From: DATKLX01 sp035542155
GTDB taxonomy: Bacteria > Chloroflexota > Anaerolineae > Anaerolineales > Anaerolineaceae
Assembly: GCA_035542155.1 (NCBI GenBank)
Contig: DATKLX010000094.1
Location: 1-15,135, forward strand
Length of the DNA stretch: 15,135 bases
Direction of reading: 5' to 3'
The position numbers were made by a program, and so were the translations under genes. The notes beneath the pieces were generated by a model, which had not been told where the DNA came from, ran no database searches, and worked only from the letters and a program-made list of their open reading frames with translations. This document shows, one piece after another, positions 1 through 7,310 of the stretch. Numbering within the stretch: the stretch's first letter is position 1; every line of letters starts with the position of its first letter.

Positions 1-25
1 TTCTAGTAAATTCGAGGTTTCCAGA

Positions 26-898
26 ATGACTGCGTATGCCTACCCAGAACGCCTGGTCGAAACCGAATGGGTCGCCCAACGCCTGAATAATGTCGACGTC
101 CGCATCATCGAATCCGACGAGGATTATTTACTATACGAAACCGGTCACATACCGGGAGCGGTAAAGGTAGACTGGTTCACAACCCTGCAAGATAAAGTCC
201 GCCGCGATTTCCTGAGCAAGACTGAATTCGAAGAGCTGGCTTCCAGCCTGGGGATCAGCAACAGCACAACGGTTGTATTCTATGGGGATAAGAACAACTG
301 GTTCGCTTGTTATGCATTCTGGTTGTTCGAATATTACGGCCACAAAGACCTGAAGATTATGAACGGCGGCAGGGCGAAATGGGAGCGTGAAGACCGCCCG
401 TATGTAAAAGAAGTCCCCAGCTTTCAGCGAGCCATTTACCGCGCGCTGGAGCCGGACCAGTCTATCCGCGCTTTCCGCGACCAGGTAATGGACCAGGTAC
501 AGGCCGGATTACCACTCGTGGACGTGCGCTCGCCGAAGGAATATACCGGCGAGTTAATCCACATGCCAAATTACCCACAGGAAGGGGCCCAGCGCGGCGG
601 GCACATCCCCGGCGCGGTCAGCATCCCCTGGTCGAAGGCGATCAACGAAGCAGATAACACCTTCAAAACCGCGGAGGATCTGCGCGTCCTGTATACCGGG
701 AAAGGCATCACTCCGGACCGGGAAATCATCGCTTACTGCCGCATTGGGGAACGCAGCTCGCACACCTGGTTCGTGCTGAAATACATGCTTGGGTATCCGA
801 AAGTAAAAAATTACGACGGCTCCTGGACCGAGTGGGGCAACCTGGTCAACGTGCCGATCGAGAAAGAAGCACCGGTTGAGAAAGGCATCCCAGCGTGA
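26..898 (+). CDS. Two-domain rhodanese (thiosulfate/3-mercaptopyruvate sulfurtransferase)
   Basis: This 290-residue protein should move sulfane sulfur from a donor such as thiosulfate or 3-mercaptopyruvate to an acceptor, in the cytoplasm. It has two tandem rhodanese domains, at about residues 8-125 and 145-280. The first is non-catalytic: it has YGDKNN (86-91) where an active-site Cys loop would be. The second carries the catalytic loop CRIGERS with Cys238, which accepts the persulfide. HIPGAV occurs in both halves (41-46 and 193-198), the usual trace of internal duplication. Length matches the two-domain family, and the loop resembles thiosulfate sulfurtransferases more than mercaptopyruvate enzymes. 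The ATG has GAGG 8 bases upstream and there is no signal peptide. The stop overlaps the next start as GTGA, so it is coupled to the Fe-S scaffold gene and may supply sulfur for that pathway (inference). Confidence 0.93.
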   Translation: MTAYAYPERLVETEWVAQRLNNVDVRIIESDEDYLLYETGHIPGAVKVDWFTTLQDKVRRDFLSKTEFEELASSLGISNSTTVVFYGDKNNWFACYAFWLFEYYGHKDLKIMNGGRAKWEREDRPYVKEVPSFQRAIYRALEPDQSIRAFRDQVMDQVQAGLPLVDVRSPKEYTGELIHMPNYPQEGAQRGGHIPGAVSIPWSKAINEADNTFKTAEDLRVLYTGKGITPDREIIAYCRIGERSSHTWFVLKYMLGYPKVKNYDGSWTEWGNLVNVPIEKEAPVEKGIPA

Positions 899-1296
899 GC
901 GATCTTGACCGCGCCACACAACTGGAATTTATCATGGATCACTACCAGAACCCGCGCAACCGCGGAGAAATGGCGGACGCCGACGTGCATGTCGAAGGCG
1001 GCCATCCGGGCTGCAGCGACCTGATCACCATGTACCTCAAATTCGATGGCGACAGGGTGAGCAACGTGTCCTACATTGGTGAGGGCTGCACGATCAGCCA
1101 GGCGTCCGTCTCCGCCCTGACAGAGCAATTGAAGGGGATGACCATTCAGGAGCTCGAAGGGCTGGATCACGAATTCATCAGCGACCTGATCGGTGAAGAG
1201 ATCGTCCAGACCCGCCCACGCTGCGCCACACTGGGGCTGGACGTGCTCCACGCTTCGATCAAGGCTTATCGAAAGAAGCAAATCCTGGGCGGATAG
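895..1296 (+). CDS. SufU/IscU-like Fe-S cluster assembly scaffold or sulfur acceptor
   Basis: This 133-residue member of the NifU N-terminal/IscU fold takes sulfur from a cysteine desulfurase and helps build Fe-S clusters. The three family cysteines are Cys40 in HPGCSD (with Asp42), Cys65 in GEGCT and Cys110 in RPRCATL. The start is a GTG inside the stop of the rhodanese gene (GTGA overlap), which implies translational coupling. Sequence character is SufU-like: CATL after the last Cys, and Arg109 where IscU has a His before its third Cys. The spacing from Cys65 to Cys110 is 45 residues, close to IscU; Bacillus SufU has 62 because of an extra insertion. It is therefore a short SufU variant. 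No SufS desulfurase lies inside the window, so the partner may be upstream of position 1 or elsewhere. Confidence 0.9.
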   Translation: MSDLDRATQLEFIMDHYQNPRNRGEMADADVHVEGGHPGCSDLITMYLKFDGDRVSNVSYIGEGCTISQASVSALTEQLKGMTIQELEGLDHEFISDLIGEEIVQTRPRCATLGLDVLHASIKAYRKKQILGG

Positions 1297-1316
1297 CGCG
1301 GAGCCCGGGTCTGCGC
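1296..1316 (+). other. Possible weak hairpin after the Fe-S scaffold gene
   Basis: GCGCGGA (1296-1302) can pair with TCTGCGC (1310-1316) through one G-U pair, closing a 7-base loop. It begins on the last base of the stop codon. No T-run follows, so it is not a standard intrinsic terminator, though it could slow transcription or protect the mRNA end. Confidence 0.2.
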
Positions 1317-1327
1317 AACTCTCCCAG

Positions 1328-1357
1328 TGAACACCGCTCATCGATCCATGTTACAAT
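1328..1357 (+). promoter_or_regulatory. Likely promoter of the racemase gene
   Basis: TGAACA (1328-1333, 4 of 6 matches to TTGACA) is followed after 18 bases by TACAAT (1352-1357, 5 of 6 matches to TATAAT). Transcription would begin near 1364. The upstream in-frame ATG at 1356 overlaps the -10 element and cannot be on this transcript, which supports translation starting at 1407. Confidence 0.5.
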
Positions 1358-1406
1358 GGTCGATGCTGACATCGATTTCCATCCTTCGTCCCTTTCCAAA
1401 TTTCCT

Positions 1407-2102
1407 ATGAAAACAATCGGCCTGATTGGTGGCATGAGCTGGGAAAGCTCCGTAGAATACTACCGCCTGATCAACCTGGCGGTCCGGGAAAAATTAGGCG
1501 GGCTGCATTCCGCCAGAAGCGTGATGGTCTCCGTGGACTTTAGCGAGGTCGAGGAGATGCAGCGCGAAAACCGCTGGGGCGAGGCCACGCAGACGATGAT
1601 TGCCGCGGCCCGGCAGGTGGAGCGAGCCGGGGCAGATTTCGTCCTGATCTGCACCAACACGATGCACCGTATGGCGGATGAGGTCCAGCAGGCTATCCGG
1701 ATCCCTTTGCTTCACATTGCCGACGCCACCGGACAGGTAGTGTGTTCCCAGGGAATCCGGCGGATCGGCCTGCTGGGGACACGCTACACCATGGAGGAGA
1801 ATTTTTACCGCGGACGCCTGTTGGAACGCTTTGGGCTGCGGGTGCTGGTTCCAGATCAGGCCGCACGCGAGACGGTTCACCGGGTGATCTACGAGGAGCT
1901 CTGCCAGGGGATAATCATGGAAGATTCGCGCCGCGAGTACCGGAATATCCTGAGCCAGCTCGTATCCGCCGGAGCGGAGGGAGTCATTCTTGGTTGCACC
2001 GAGATCGGCCTGCTGGTCCATGCAGAAGACTCCAGCGTACCCCTGTTCGACACCACCGGCATCCACGCGCAGGCTGCCGTGGATTATGCCTTATTGAACT
2101 GA
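1407..2102 (+). CDS. Aspartate/glutamate racemase family protein (YgeA/RacX type)
   Basis: This 231-residue, cofactor-independent amino-acid racemase should interconvert L- and D-forms of aspartate, glutamate or a broader set of amino acids. The two catalytic cysteines of the family are Cys82 in ICTNTMH and Cys197 in LGCTEIG; the N-terminus GLIGGMSWESS (5-15) is the conserved opening of the fold. The reading frame is open back to an ATG at 1356, but the extra 17 residues match nothing conserved and that ATG lies in the likely -10 box, so ATG 1407 is chosen. No good Shine-Dalgarno precedes it. GCTEI near the C-terminal Cys suggests the YgeA-like broad-specificity group. D-amino acids could go to peptidoglycan or to catabolism. 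The gene is 110 bases from the Fe-S pair and probably a separate transcript. Confidence 0.9.
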   Translation: MKTIGLIGGMSWESSVEYYRLINLAVREKLGGLHSARSVMVSVDFSEVEEMQRENRWGEATQTMIAAARQVERAGADFVLICTNTMHRMADEVQQAIRIPLLHIADATGQVVCSQGIRRIGLLGTRYTMEENFYRGRLLERFGLRVLVPDQAARETVHRVIYEELCQGIIMEDSRREYRNILSQLVSAGAEGVILGCTEIGLLVHAEDSSVPLFDTTGIHAQAAVDYALLN

Positions 2103-2187
2103 AACGTTTTTTTCGATGCCGCGTCCAAAAGGAAGAGTGAAGGGAGCCTGCCAGAGGTTGGAAGATGCGCTGGTCCTGGCAAGGAAA

Positions 2188-2214
2188 TTGCATGATATCC
2201 TCGGGGATTAAGAT
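2188..2214 (+). promoter_or_regulatory. Possible promoter giving a near-leaderless transcript
   Basis: TAAGAT (2209-2214) sits 6 bases before the ATG at 2221, with TTGCAT (2188-2193) 15 bases upstream as a weak -35. The gene has no Shine-Dalgarno at a usable distance. A start of transcription at or next to the ATG would explain this. The short spacer makes the call tentative. Confidence 0.3.
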
Positions 2215-2220
2215 ACCTGC

Positions 2221-2892
2221 ATGACCGCGCTACCCGACCCGCTGCGACGAATGATCGTGGAATCCATGGCCACCATGAAGGCGGATTTACACTACCACCT
2301 GCCCCCATTGCGACGGCTGGCGATTTACCGATCCCTCAATCCCAGAGCCAACCCTGACGCCCCTGTTCTTGCCCGGGGATGGCTGGCGATCATCACAGCG
2401 CGGCGGGTGCTGCCGGTCTGGCATATGTACTGCCCGGTGTCGGTGGAGGACAACCAGCTCCCGGACCGGCTGCTTTCGATAGCCAGAAATGCCATATCCG
2501 GAACGATCGACCTGGAGCGAGCCTGGCACGAGGCAAACGATCTATGGTTTGTCGCTGGAAGCCTTGGAGAGCCGGCTATCCAGCGGAGAACAGATGTGCC
2601 CAATAAAGCTTTCTACGCCTGCGATACTGCCTTGAAAGCGGTTCACGAAGTATTCTGGATTGAGTTTTTGCAAAAAGCCACCGAAATCGAGCACACCAGC
2701 GATGAATATCTCCAGGACTGGGAGCGCGATTCGGCTGCCTCGGCGATGATCGCCGAGGCAGGTGGAGCGGACGCCGGCTCATTGGATTTGCGAAAACGCC
2801 ACGATTTTTGGGAATGGTGGCTGAGCCAGGCTGTCCCGGCAGCCTGGGTCCGGAGCCAGGAGCCGGTGACAAAGTCTATCCCCCATTCATAG
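2221..2892 (+). CDS. Unrecognised helical protein, faint Imm5-like pattern
   Basis: I do not firmly recognise this 223-residue soluble protein. It is rich in Ala, Arg and Trp and reads as mostly alpha-helical. Residues about 50-110 show a pattern WLAII..ARRVLPVW followed by a short Pro/Asp stretch, then ARNAISG and an E-A-rich helix. This loosely recalls the 'putative immunity protein' Imm5 family, but the match is by eye only and no toxin gene lies nearby. There is no signal peptide or membrane segment. The ATG at 2221 is the first available start, because an in-frame TAA lies at 2209-2211; ATG codons at 2266 and 2275 are alternatives. It ends 10 bases before the MOSC gene and is probably co-transcribed with it. 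A 27-base near-perfect palindrome lies inside it. Confidence 0.7.
   Translation: MTALPDPLRRMIVESMATMKADLHYHLPPLRRLAIYRSLNPRANPDAPVLARGWLAIITARRVLPVWHMYCPVSVEDNQLPDRLLSIARNAISGTIDLERAWHEANDLWFVAGSLGEPAIQRRTDVPNKAFYACDTALKAVHEVFWIEFLQKATEIEHTSDEYLQDWERDSAASAMIAEAGGADAGSLDLRKRHDFWEWWLSQAVPAAWVRSQEPVTKSIPHS
2735..2761. repeat. Perfect 13-base inverted repeat with 1-base centre inside a gene
   Basis: The left arm CTGCCTCGGCGAT (2735-2747) and right arm ATCGCCGAGGCAG (2749-2761) are exact reverse complements around a single G at 2748. In RNA it would form a strong G+C-rich hairpin of about 11 pairs. It encodes the Ala-rich segment around residues 173-180 of the unrecognised protein and has no T-run after it. 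Confidence 0.85.
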
Positions 2893-2902
2893 GATCATTA
2901 CC

Positions 2903-3577
2903 ATGCTCGATGCAAAGTTAATCTCGATACAGGTAGGAAAACCGAATACATACTCCGCCGACGATCCGCGCAACCCGCGCAAAAAACCCTGGACAACCAG
3001 CATCTTCAAAGAACCGGCGCCTGGTCCGGTGTGGCTGGGAAAGTTTGACGTGGAGGGGAATTACCAGGCCAATCAAAAGGTACATGGGGGACCGGACAAG
3101 GCCGTGAACTGCTACCCTGCAGAGCATTACCCGTTCTGGCAGGTGGAGTTGGGCCGGGCCGAGAAGGCTGCAAACGGATCTTTTGGGGAAAATTTCACCA
3201 CACATGGTTTGATCGAAGATGCGGTCTGCATCGGGGACGTTTACAGGGTCGGCGAGGCTATCGTCCAGGTTTCCCAGCCCCGGCAGCCATGCGACACGCT
3301 TGCCAGCCGTTGGGGAGTCCCCGATTTCATCGAACGGGTCAACACGGCGGGAAAAATGGGCTGGTACCTCCGCGTCCTCCAGGAAGGCCACGTCCAGGCC
3401 GGAGATGTCATCAAACTGGAGGATCGCCACTTCGAAGAATGGACCATCCTGCGGGCGATGGAGATCATGACTTGCCCGGAAATCGACCCGGCTTCGACCC
3501 GCGCCCTGGCTCAGTGCTCGCTGCTCTCAGAAGACTGGCGAGTCGTACTGGCGCGAAAGGCTGCCAGGCTGCGCTGA
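2903..3577 (+). CDS. MOSC-domain protein, YiiM-like
   Basis: This 224-residue protein carries a MOSC domain, the molybdenum-cofactor sulfurase C-terminal fold, and matches the length of E. coli YiiM. The visible family signs are KVHGGPDKAV (59-68), GSFGENFTT (92-100) and the conserved Cys130 in QPRQPC, which holds the molybdenum cofactor sulfur in this family. The C-terminal helices (about 180-224) correspond to the small three-helix extension of YiiM-type proteins. YiiM is linked to reduction of N-hydroxylated bases such as 6-N-hydroxylaminopurine, so a detoxifying or molybdenum-cofactor-dependent reductive role is likely. It starts 10 bases after the preceding stop, with a weak ribosome binding site, so it probably depends on upstream translation. 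No molybdenum cofactor synthesis gene is in view. Confidence 0.88.
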   Translation: MLDAKLISIQVGKPNTYSADDPRNPRKKPWTTSIFKEPAPGPVWLGKFDVEGNYQANQKVHGGPDKAVNCYPAEHYPFWQVELGRAEKAANGSFGENFTTHGLIEDAVCIGDVYRVGEAIVQVSQPRQPCDTLASRWGVPDFIERVNTAGKMGWYLRVLQEGHVQAGDVIKLEDRHFEEWTILRAMEIMTCPEIDPASTRALAQCSLLSEDWRVVLARKAARLR

Positions 3578-3643
3578 TCGTTTCAAAGAAAGGTAGTGGA
3601 AGATGCAGCCGGAAGACTGCCGCATCATCGAAGGATCGCCGCC

Positions 3644-4099
3644 GTGGGGATAAACCTGATCTTCATCAAGCTGGGATTGATGACCTTTTGGGCCACCTGG
3701 TTGACCGTCGAATTCCTCACCAACCTGTTCGATGATATGAAAGTGGTCGGGGTGCTCCCCACGGGGTGGAAATTCGCCTCGAAGAATTATGAGGCGATCT
3801 CCAACGTCACGTCGATTTACAATACTCCCCGCTGGGTCAATGGATTTCTGTTCCTGGGAGTGATCGTCTGGCAAGGGCTGGCCGGCCTGCTCTTCTGGCG
3901 GGCCACCATTGGATTCTTACGGATGGGACCGGCCTCCTACGGCGACCTATACCTGGCCTTCGCGGTCAGTCTGGGCCTCTGGGGGGCAATCATGATCGCG
4001 GATGAGATTTTTCAAAACCACGACCAATTGAGAAGCCACCTGGCCATTTTCATCGCCCAGATCGTCACCCTTCTTGCAATCCACCTGCTTCCCTTATAG
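3644..4099 (+). CDS. Four-helix integral membrane protein, unknown function (DUF2165-like?)
   Basis: This 151-residue protein has four predicted membrane helices at about 4-27, 66-90, 102-122 and 132-150, with a 40-residue loop after the first. That loop contains TNLFDDMKV and ends near YNTPRW. The layout, a first helix, a D/N-rich loop, then VIVWQGLAGLLFW, loosely resembles the DUF2165 small membrane protein family, but I would not assign it firmly. I chose the GTG at 3644 because AAGGA (3631-3635) lies 8 bases upstream. A longer start at GTG 3596 would add 16 mostly charged residues and has a GAAAGG only 2 bases away. It follows the MOSC gene on the same strand and its last 6 bases overlap the convergent aminotransferase gene. 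Confidence 0.7.
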   Translation: MGINLIFIKLGLMTFWATWLTVEFLTNLFDDMKVVGVLPTGWKFASKNYEAISNVTSIYNTPRWVNGFLFLGVIVWQGLAGLLFWRATIGFLRMGPASYGDLYLAFAVSLGLWGAIMIADEIFQNHDQLRSHLAIFIAQIVTLLAIHLLPL

Positions 4100-5179
4100 C
4101 AACACGCGGCGGATCACGGCAACCGCCTGCTTGACCAGGGCGCTGTCCGCCTGGGTGCCCATGTGGCCCAGACGGAACACTTTTCCAGCCAGCGGGCCAT
4201 AGTTGCCCCCCACGACCAGACCTTTCGCCCTCAATTTTCGATCGAGATCAGCCCAACTCAGGCCTACGGGCACTTTGACCGCAGAGATGGTCGGTGACAG
4301 GATCGCACCCGGCGCGGGATACAACTTCAATCCGGCGGCTGCCAGGGCTGTTCTGCATTCATCAGCAACTCGCCGGTGGCGCGCGATGCTTTGCTCCAGG
4401 CCTTCGGCCAGGAGCAGGTTGGTGGCAGCATAGAGAGCAGCCAGGCCATGCCAGTAGGGCGTATAAGGGAAATAGAAGTCTTTTTGGGCGTTTTGAAAGG
4501 GCAGGAGGGCATCGTACCCGGAATAATTGACGCGCTCGATGATCTGCCAGGCAGTTGGGCTGACGGTTAAGAAGGCCAGGCAGGGCGGCGCGGAAAGGCA
4601 TTTTTGCGTGCCTCCGAGGGCCAGATCGATCGACCACTCATCCGTGAGGACCGGAGTTCCACCCAGGCTGGAGACGACATCCGCGTAAAGGAGAGGCACG
4701 CCGTGCTCACGTTTGATCTGGCCCAGCTCCGCCAGCGGGTTGAGAGTCCCAGAGGGAGTCTCACAATGCACCACGGTGATCATCTTGGGCCGGAACTCTT
4801 CCACCGCTCTCTCAACCGCGATCCAATCGGAGATGGTCTGGTCATAGGAGATCTCGACCACGCGGACTTCAGCGCCGATCGAGCGAGCCATATCCGCAAT
4901 GCCATCACCAAACAGGCCGGTGGCGATTGACAGCACCCGCTCGCCGGGGAGAATGCAACTCTTCAACGCCGACCAGAGAGCAGCCATTCCCTCGCCACTC
5001 TGGATGACCACCTGGCTCTGGGTGGCAAAGATTTTTTTGAGATTGGCCTCGGTCTGGTTATACAGGTCGAGGAATTCGGGTTCCAGATCCGCCGAGCCAT
5101 AATCCTGCTGGTAAGCAGCCAGGACTTCAGCGGGAACTCTGACCGGTCCGGGGACCATGGGGATGGGATAGGTTTTCAT
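4094..5179 (-). CDS. Class V PLP aminotransferase (alanine-glyoxylate / serine-pyruvate type)
   Basis: This 361-residue fold-type I, PLP-dependent enzyme should transfer the amino group of alanine or serine to glyoxylate or another 2-oxo acid in the cytoplasm. Numbered from the chosen start, PLP-binding Asp167 lies in YADVVSS, the Schiff-base lysine is Lys193 in GGTQKCL, and Arg336 in FRLGHMG should bind the substrate carboxylate. The N-terminus PMVPGPV is typical. Two ATGs are available. The one at 5179 has AGGA 9 bases upstream, whereas the one at 5188 has AGGA directly abutting it, so 5179 is preferred. Related enzymes act on 2-aminoethylphosphonate, ureidoglycine or isopropylamine products, so the substrate is uncertain. 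PPCL replaces the more usual PPGL after the lysine. The gene is divergent from the peptidase and converges with the membrane protein. Confidence 0.9.
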   Translation of the reverse strand: MKTYPIPMVPGPVRVPAEVLAAYQQDYGSADLEPEFLDLYNQTEANLKKIFATQSQVVIQSGEGMAALWSALKSCILPGERVLSIATGLFGDGIADMARSIGAEVRVVEISYDQTISDWIAVERAVEEFRPKMITVVHCETPSGTLNPLAELGQIKREHGVPLLYADVVSSLGGTPVLTDEWSIDLALGGTQKCLSAPPCLAFLTVSPTAWQIIERVNYSGYDALLPFQNAQKDFYFPYTPYWHGLAALYAATNLLLAEGLEQSIARHRRVADECRTALAAAGLKLYPAPGAILSPTISAVKVPVGLSWADLDRKLRAKGLVVGGNYGPLAGKVFRLGHMGTQADSALVKQAVAVIRRVLL

Positions 5180-5249
5180 GGAGGTCATTCCTGTGGGTAG
5201 GTGGTGGCCGAGACTGGTATTATTCTAACAAAATCCAGAATTTTAGGAA

Positions 5250-5261
5250 CTGATCGATCAG
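5250..5261. promoter_or_regulatory. 12-base perfect palindrome in divergent intergenic region
   Basis: CTGATCGATCAG is its own reverse complement. It lies between the divergent aminotransferase and peptidase genes, overlapping the -35 position of the weak peptidase promoter (TAAAAT at 5274-5279). A transcription factor operator is possible; no regulator can be named. Confidence 0.4.
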
Positions 5262-5273
5262 GGCATTTCCGGT

Positions 5274-5279
5274 TAAAAT
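5274..5279 (+). promoter_or_regulatory. Possible -10 element of the peptidase gene
   Basis: TAAAAT matches 5 of 6 consensus positions and sits in the A+T-rich part of the 137-base gap between divergent starts. No good -35 is seen 16-18 bases upstream, so an activator may be needed or the call may be wrong. The predicted leader would be about 30 bases. Confidence 0.35.
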
Positions 5280-5297
5280 AGGACTGATCCTCTACTC

Positions 5298-5311
5298 GAA
5301 CACAGGTGTTC
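5298..5311. promoter_or_regulatory. 14-base dyad abutting the peptidase start codon
   Basis: GAACAC-AG-GTGTTC is a perfect 6+6 dyad ending 5 bases before the ATG at 5317. It contains the only candidate ribosome binding bases (AGG). It could be a protein-binding site or a small hairpin at the translation start. It is not a Gram-positive LexA box, which would have 4 rather than 6 bases between GAAC and GTTC. Confidence 0.4.
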
Positions 5312-5316
5312 AACCG

Positions 5317-7299
5317 ATGATTACCCCAAAAGTTGCCCCATATGGTTCCTGGAAATCCCCTTTCAGCGCGGCAATGGTTTCTGCGGCCAGTAAAGGGTAT
5401 GGGTACATCACGATGGATGGAGATGATTGTTACTGGCTGGAGAGCCGGCCTGCCGAAGGAGGCCGGATGGCGCTTGTCCGCCGGACAGCAGACGGCCAAA
5501 CTGGGGATGTTCTTCCCGCGCCCTGGAACATTCGCACCCGAGTCCACGAGTACGGCGGGATGTGCTATACGGTTCAGGATGGGGTGATCCATTTCTCGAA
5601 TTTCAGCGATCAGCGGGTATACCGGTTCGAGCCAGGAAAAGGCGAACCAACGCCAATTACTCCCTCGCTAGATTTCCGGTATGCTGACGGCGCCATCGAC
5701 CGAAAGAGGCTACGGATGATCTGCGTGCGCGAAGATCACACCGGGCCCAGGCTGGAGGCAGCCAATACGTTGGTCGCGCTGGGCATGGCAGTCGAAAATT
5801 CGGGGCAGATCCTGGTATCGGGGAACGATTTCTACGCCTCGCCGGAGTTGAATTCGGATGGGACGCGCCTGGCGTGGTTGGCCTGGAACCATCCCAACAT
5901 GCCCTGGGATAGGACCGGGCTATGGGTGGCTCAGGTGACACCGGACGGTTTCCTGATCCATCCGCAGTTCGTGGCAGGCGGACCAAACGAATCCATATGC
6001 CAGCCGCTCTGGTCGCCAGATGGAAAGCTATATTTTATTTCCGACCGCAGCGGCTGGTGGAACCTGTATTGCTGGAATGAACCACACGACCCGTCTGGCG
6101 CAGGACCGGCACAGCGAGAGCAGGCCGGAGAAATCGAGCCCCTGGCGCCCATGGAGGCTGAATTTGGGGAGCCACTCTGGAACCTGGGGCGAAACCGGTT
6201 TGGGTTTATCTCTCCATCGCAAATCGTCTGCATTTATGATAAGGAGGGCTGCTCGCACCTGGCAGTGCTCGAAGTTGAGACCCGGACCCTGAAGAATATA
6301 CCCTCAAAATACTCCATCTTCTCAGACCTCCACGCCCGGAACGGCCAGGCTGTGATGGTCGCCGGCTCCGCCGACCAACCGGGGGCAGTCGTCCGGTTCG
6401 AACTTTCCTCAGGTGAATTCCAGACGATCAGCTCGCCCGCAGGGGACCTCCCCGATCCGGCCATGGTATCCATCCCCGAGGATATTTCCTTTCCAACAGA
6501 AAACGGTCTCGAAGCACATGCCCTGTACTACGCCCCAAAGAATCCCGATTTTACCGGTCCCGAAGGGGAAAAGCCGCCCTTGATCGTGATGAGCCACGGG
6601 GGTCCGACCGGTTTCGCCTCAGCTTCTTACAGGCCAAGGGTTCAATTCTGGACCAGCCGGGGTTTTGCCGTCGTAGACGTCAACTACGGCGGGAGCAGCG
6701 GCTACGGGCGCGCCTACCGCCAGCGTCTGCAGGGGCAGTGGGGGATCGTCGACGTGGACGACTGCGCCAATGCGGCGCGATATCTTGCCCAACAGGGGCT
6801 GGTCGACGCGAAGCGGATGGCAATCACGGGCGGAAGCGCGGGCGGATACACAACCCTGTGTGCCCTGACCTTCCGGGATGTATTTCGAGCCGGAGCTTCT
6901 CACTACGGAGTAGCCGATCTGGAAGAACTGGCGAAAGATACGCACAAGTTCGAAGCCCGTTACCTGGATGGGCTGGTCGGCTCCCACCCGGAGAAGATCG
7001 ATCTGTACCGGCAGCGCTCGCCCATTCACGCCACGGCGCAATTAAGCTGCCCGGTGATATTCTTCCAGGGCCTGGAAGATAAAGTCGTCCCACCAGCGCA
7101 GTCCGAAAGTATGTATGAATCAGTACGGGCCAGGGGCATCCCCACCGCCTACATCACCTTCCCGGGAGAGCAACATGGCTTTCGCCGGGCGGAAAACATC
7201 CAGCGAGCATTGGAAGCGGAGCTATACTTCTATTCGCGAATCTTTGGGTTCGAGCTGGCCGAACCGGTAGAGCCCATCCATATCGAGAACCTGGACTGA
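5317..7299 (+). CDS. S9 family peptidase (acylaminoacyl-peptidase / dipeptidyl-peptidase type)
   Basis: This 660-residue serine peptidase of the prolyl oligopeptidase family should cut short peptides or acylated N-termini. An N-terminal beta-propeller spans about residues 1-385; the repeated DG and SPDG turns (for example LWSPDGKLYFIS at 231-242) mark its blades. The alpha/beta-hydrolase domain follows from about 390 to 645. The triad is Ser507 in GGSAGGY, Asp588 in GLEDKVVPP and His620 in GEQHGF; the oxyanion segment SHGGPTG is at 426-432. There is no signal peptide, so it acts in the cytoplasm. Length and order fit the acylaminoacyl-peptidase branch (DPP V-like or APEH-like). The ribosome binding site is weak, with AGG about 10 bases upstream inside a palindrome. 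A Nudix gene follows after 11 bases, indicating one transcript. Confidence 0.95.
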   Translation: MITPKVAPYGSWKSPFSAAMVSAASKGYGYITMDGDDCYWLESRPAEGGRMALVRRTADGQTGDVLPAPWNIRTRVHEYGGMCYTVQDGVIHFSNFSDQRVYRFEPGKGEPTPITPSLDFRYADGAIDRKRLRMICVREDHTGPRLEAANTLVALGMAVENSGQILVSGNDFYASPELNSDGTRLAWLAWNHPNMPWDRTGLWVAQVTPDGFLIHPQFVAGGPNESICQPLWSPDGKLYFISDRSGWWNLYCWNEPHDPSGAGPAQREQAGEIEPLAPMEAEFGEPLWNLGRNRFGFISPSQIVCIYDKEGCSHLAVLEVETRTLKNIPSKYSIFSDLHARNGQAVMVAGSADQPGAVVRFELSSGEFQTISSPAGDLPDPAMVSIPEDISFPTENGLEAHALYYAPKNPDFTGPEGEKPPLIVMSHGGPTGFASASYRPRVQFWTSRGFAVVDVNYGGSSGYGRAYRQRLQGQWGIVDVDDCANAARYLAQQGLVDAKRMAITGGSAGGYTTLCALTFRDVFRAGASHYGVADLEELAKDTHKFEARYLDGLVGSHPEKIDLYRQRSPIHATAQLSCPVIFFQGLEDKVVPPAQSESMYESVRARGIPTAYITFPGEQHGFRRAENIQRALEAELYFYSRIFGFELAEPVEPIHIENLD

Positions 7300-7310
7300 G
7301 GGAAGAGCCG

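Noticed and set aside
1356..1406. Upstream ATG extending the racemase by 17 residues
   Set aside because: The ATG lies inside the likely -10 box and the added residues do not resemble the family N-terminus, which begins at the ATG at 1407.
2103..2125. T-run after the racemase stop as an intrinsic terminator
   Set aside because: The only preceding dyad is AAACGTTT, too short and A+T-rich for a terminator stem.
5298..5311. LexA/SOS box upstream of the peptidase
   Set aside because: Known Gram-positive boxes have GAAC-N4-GTTC; here the gap is 6 bases and the gene is not a repair gene.
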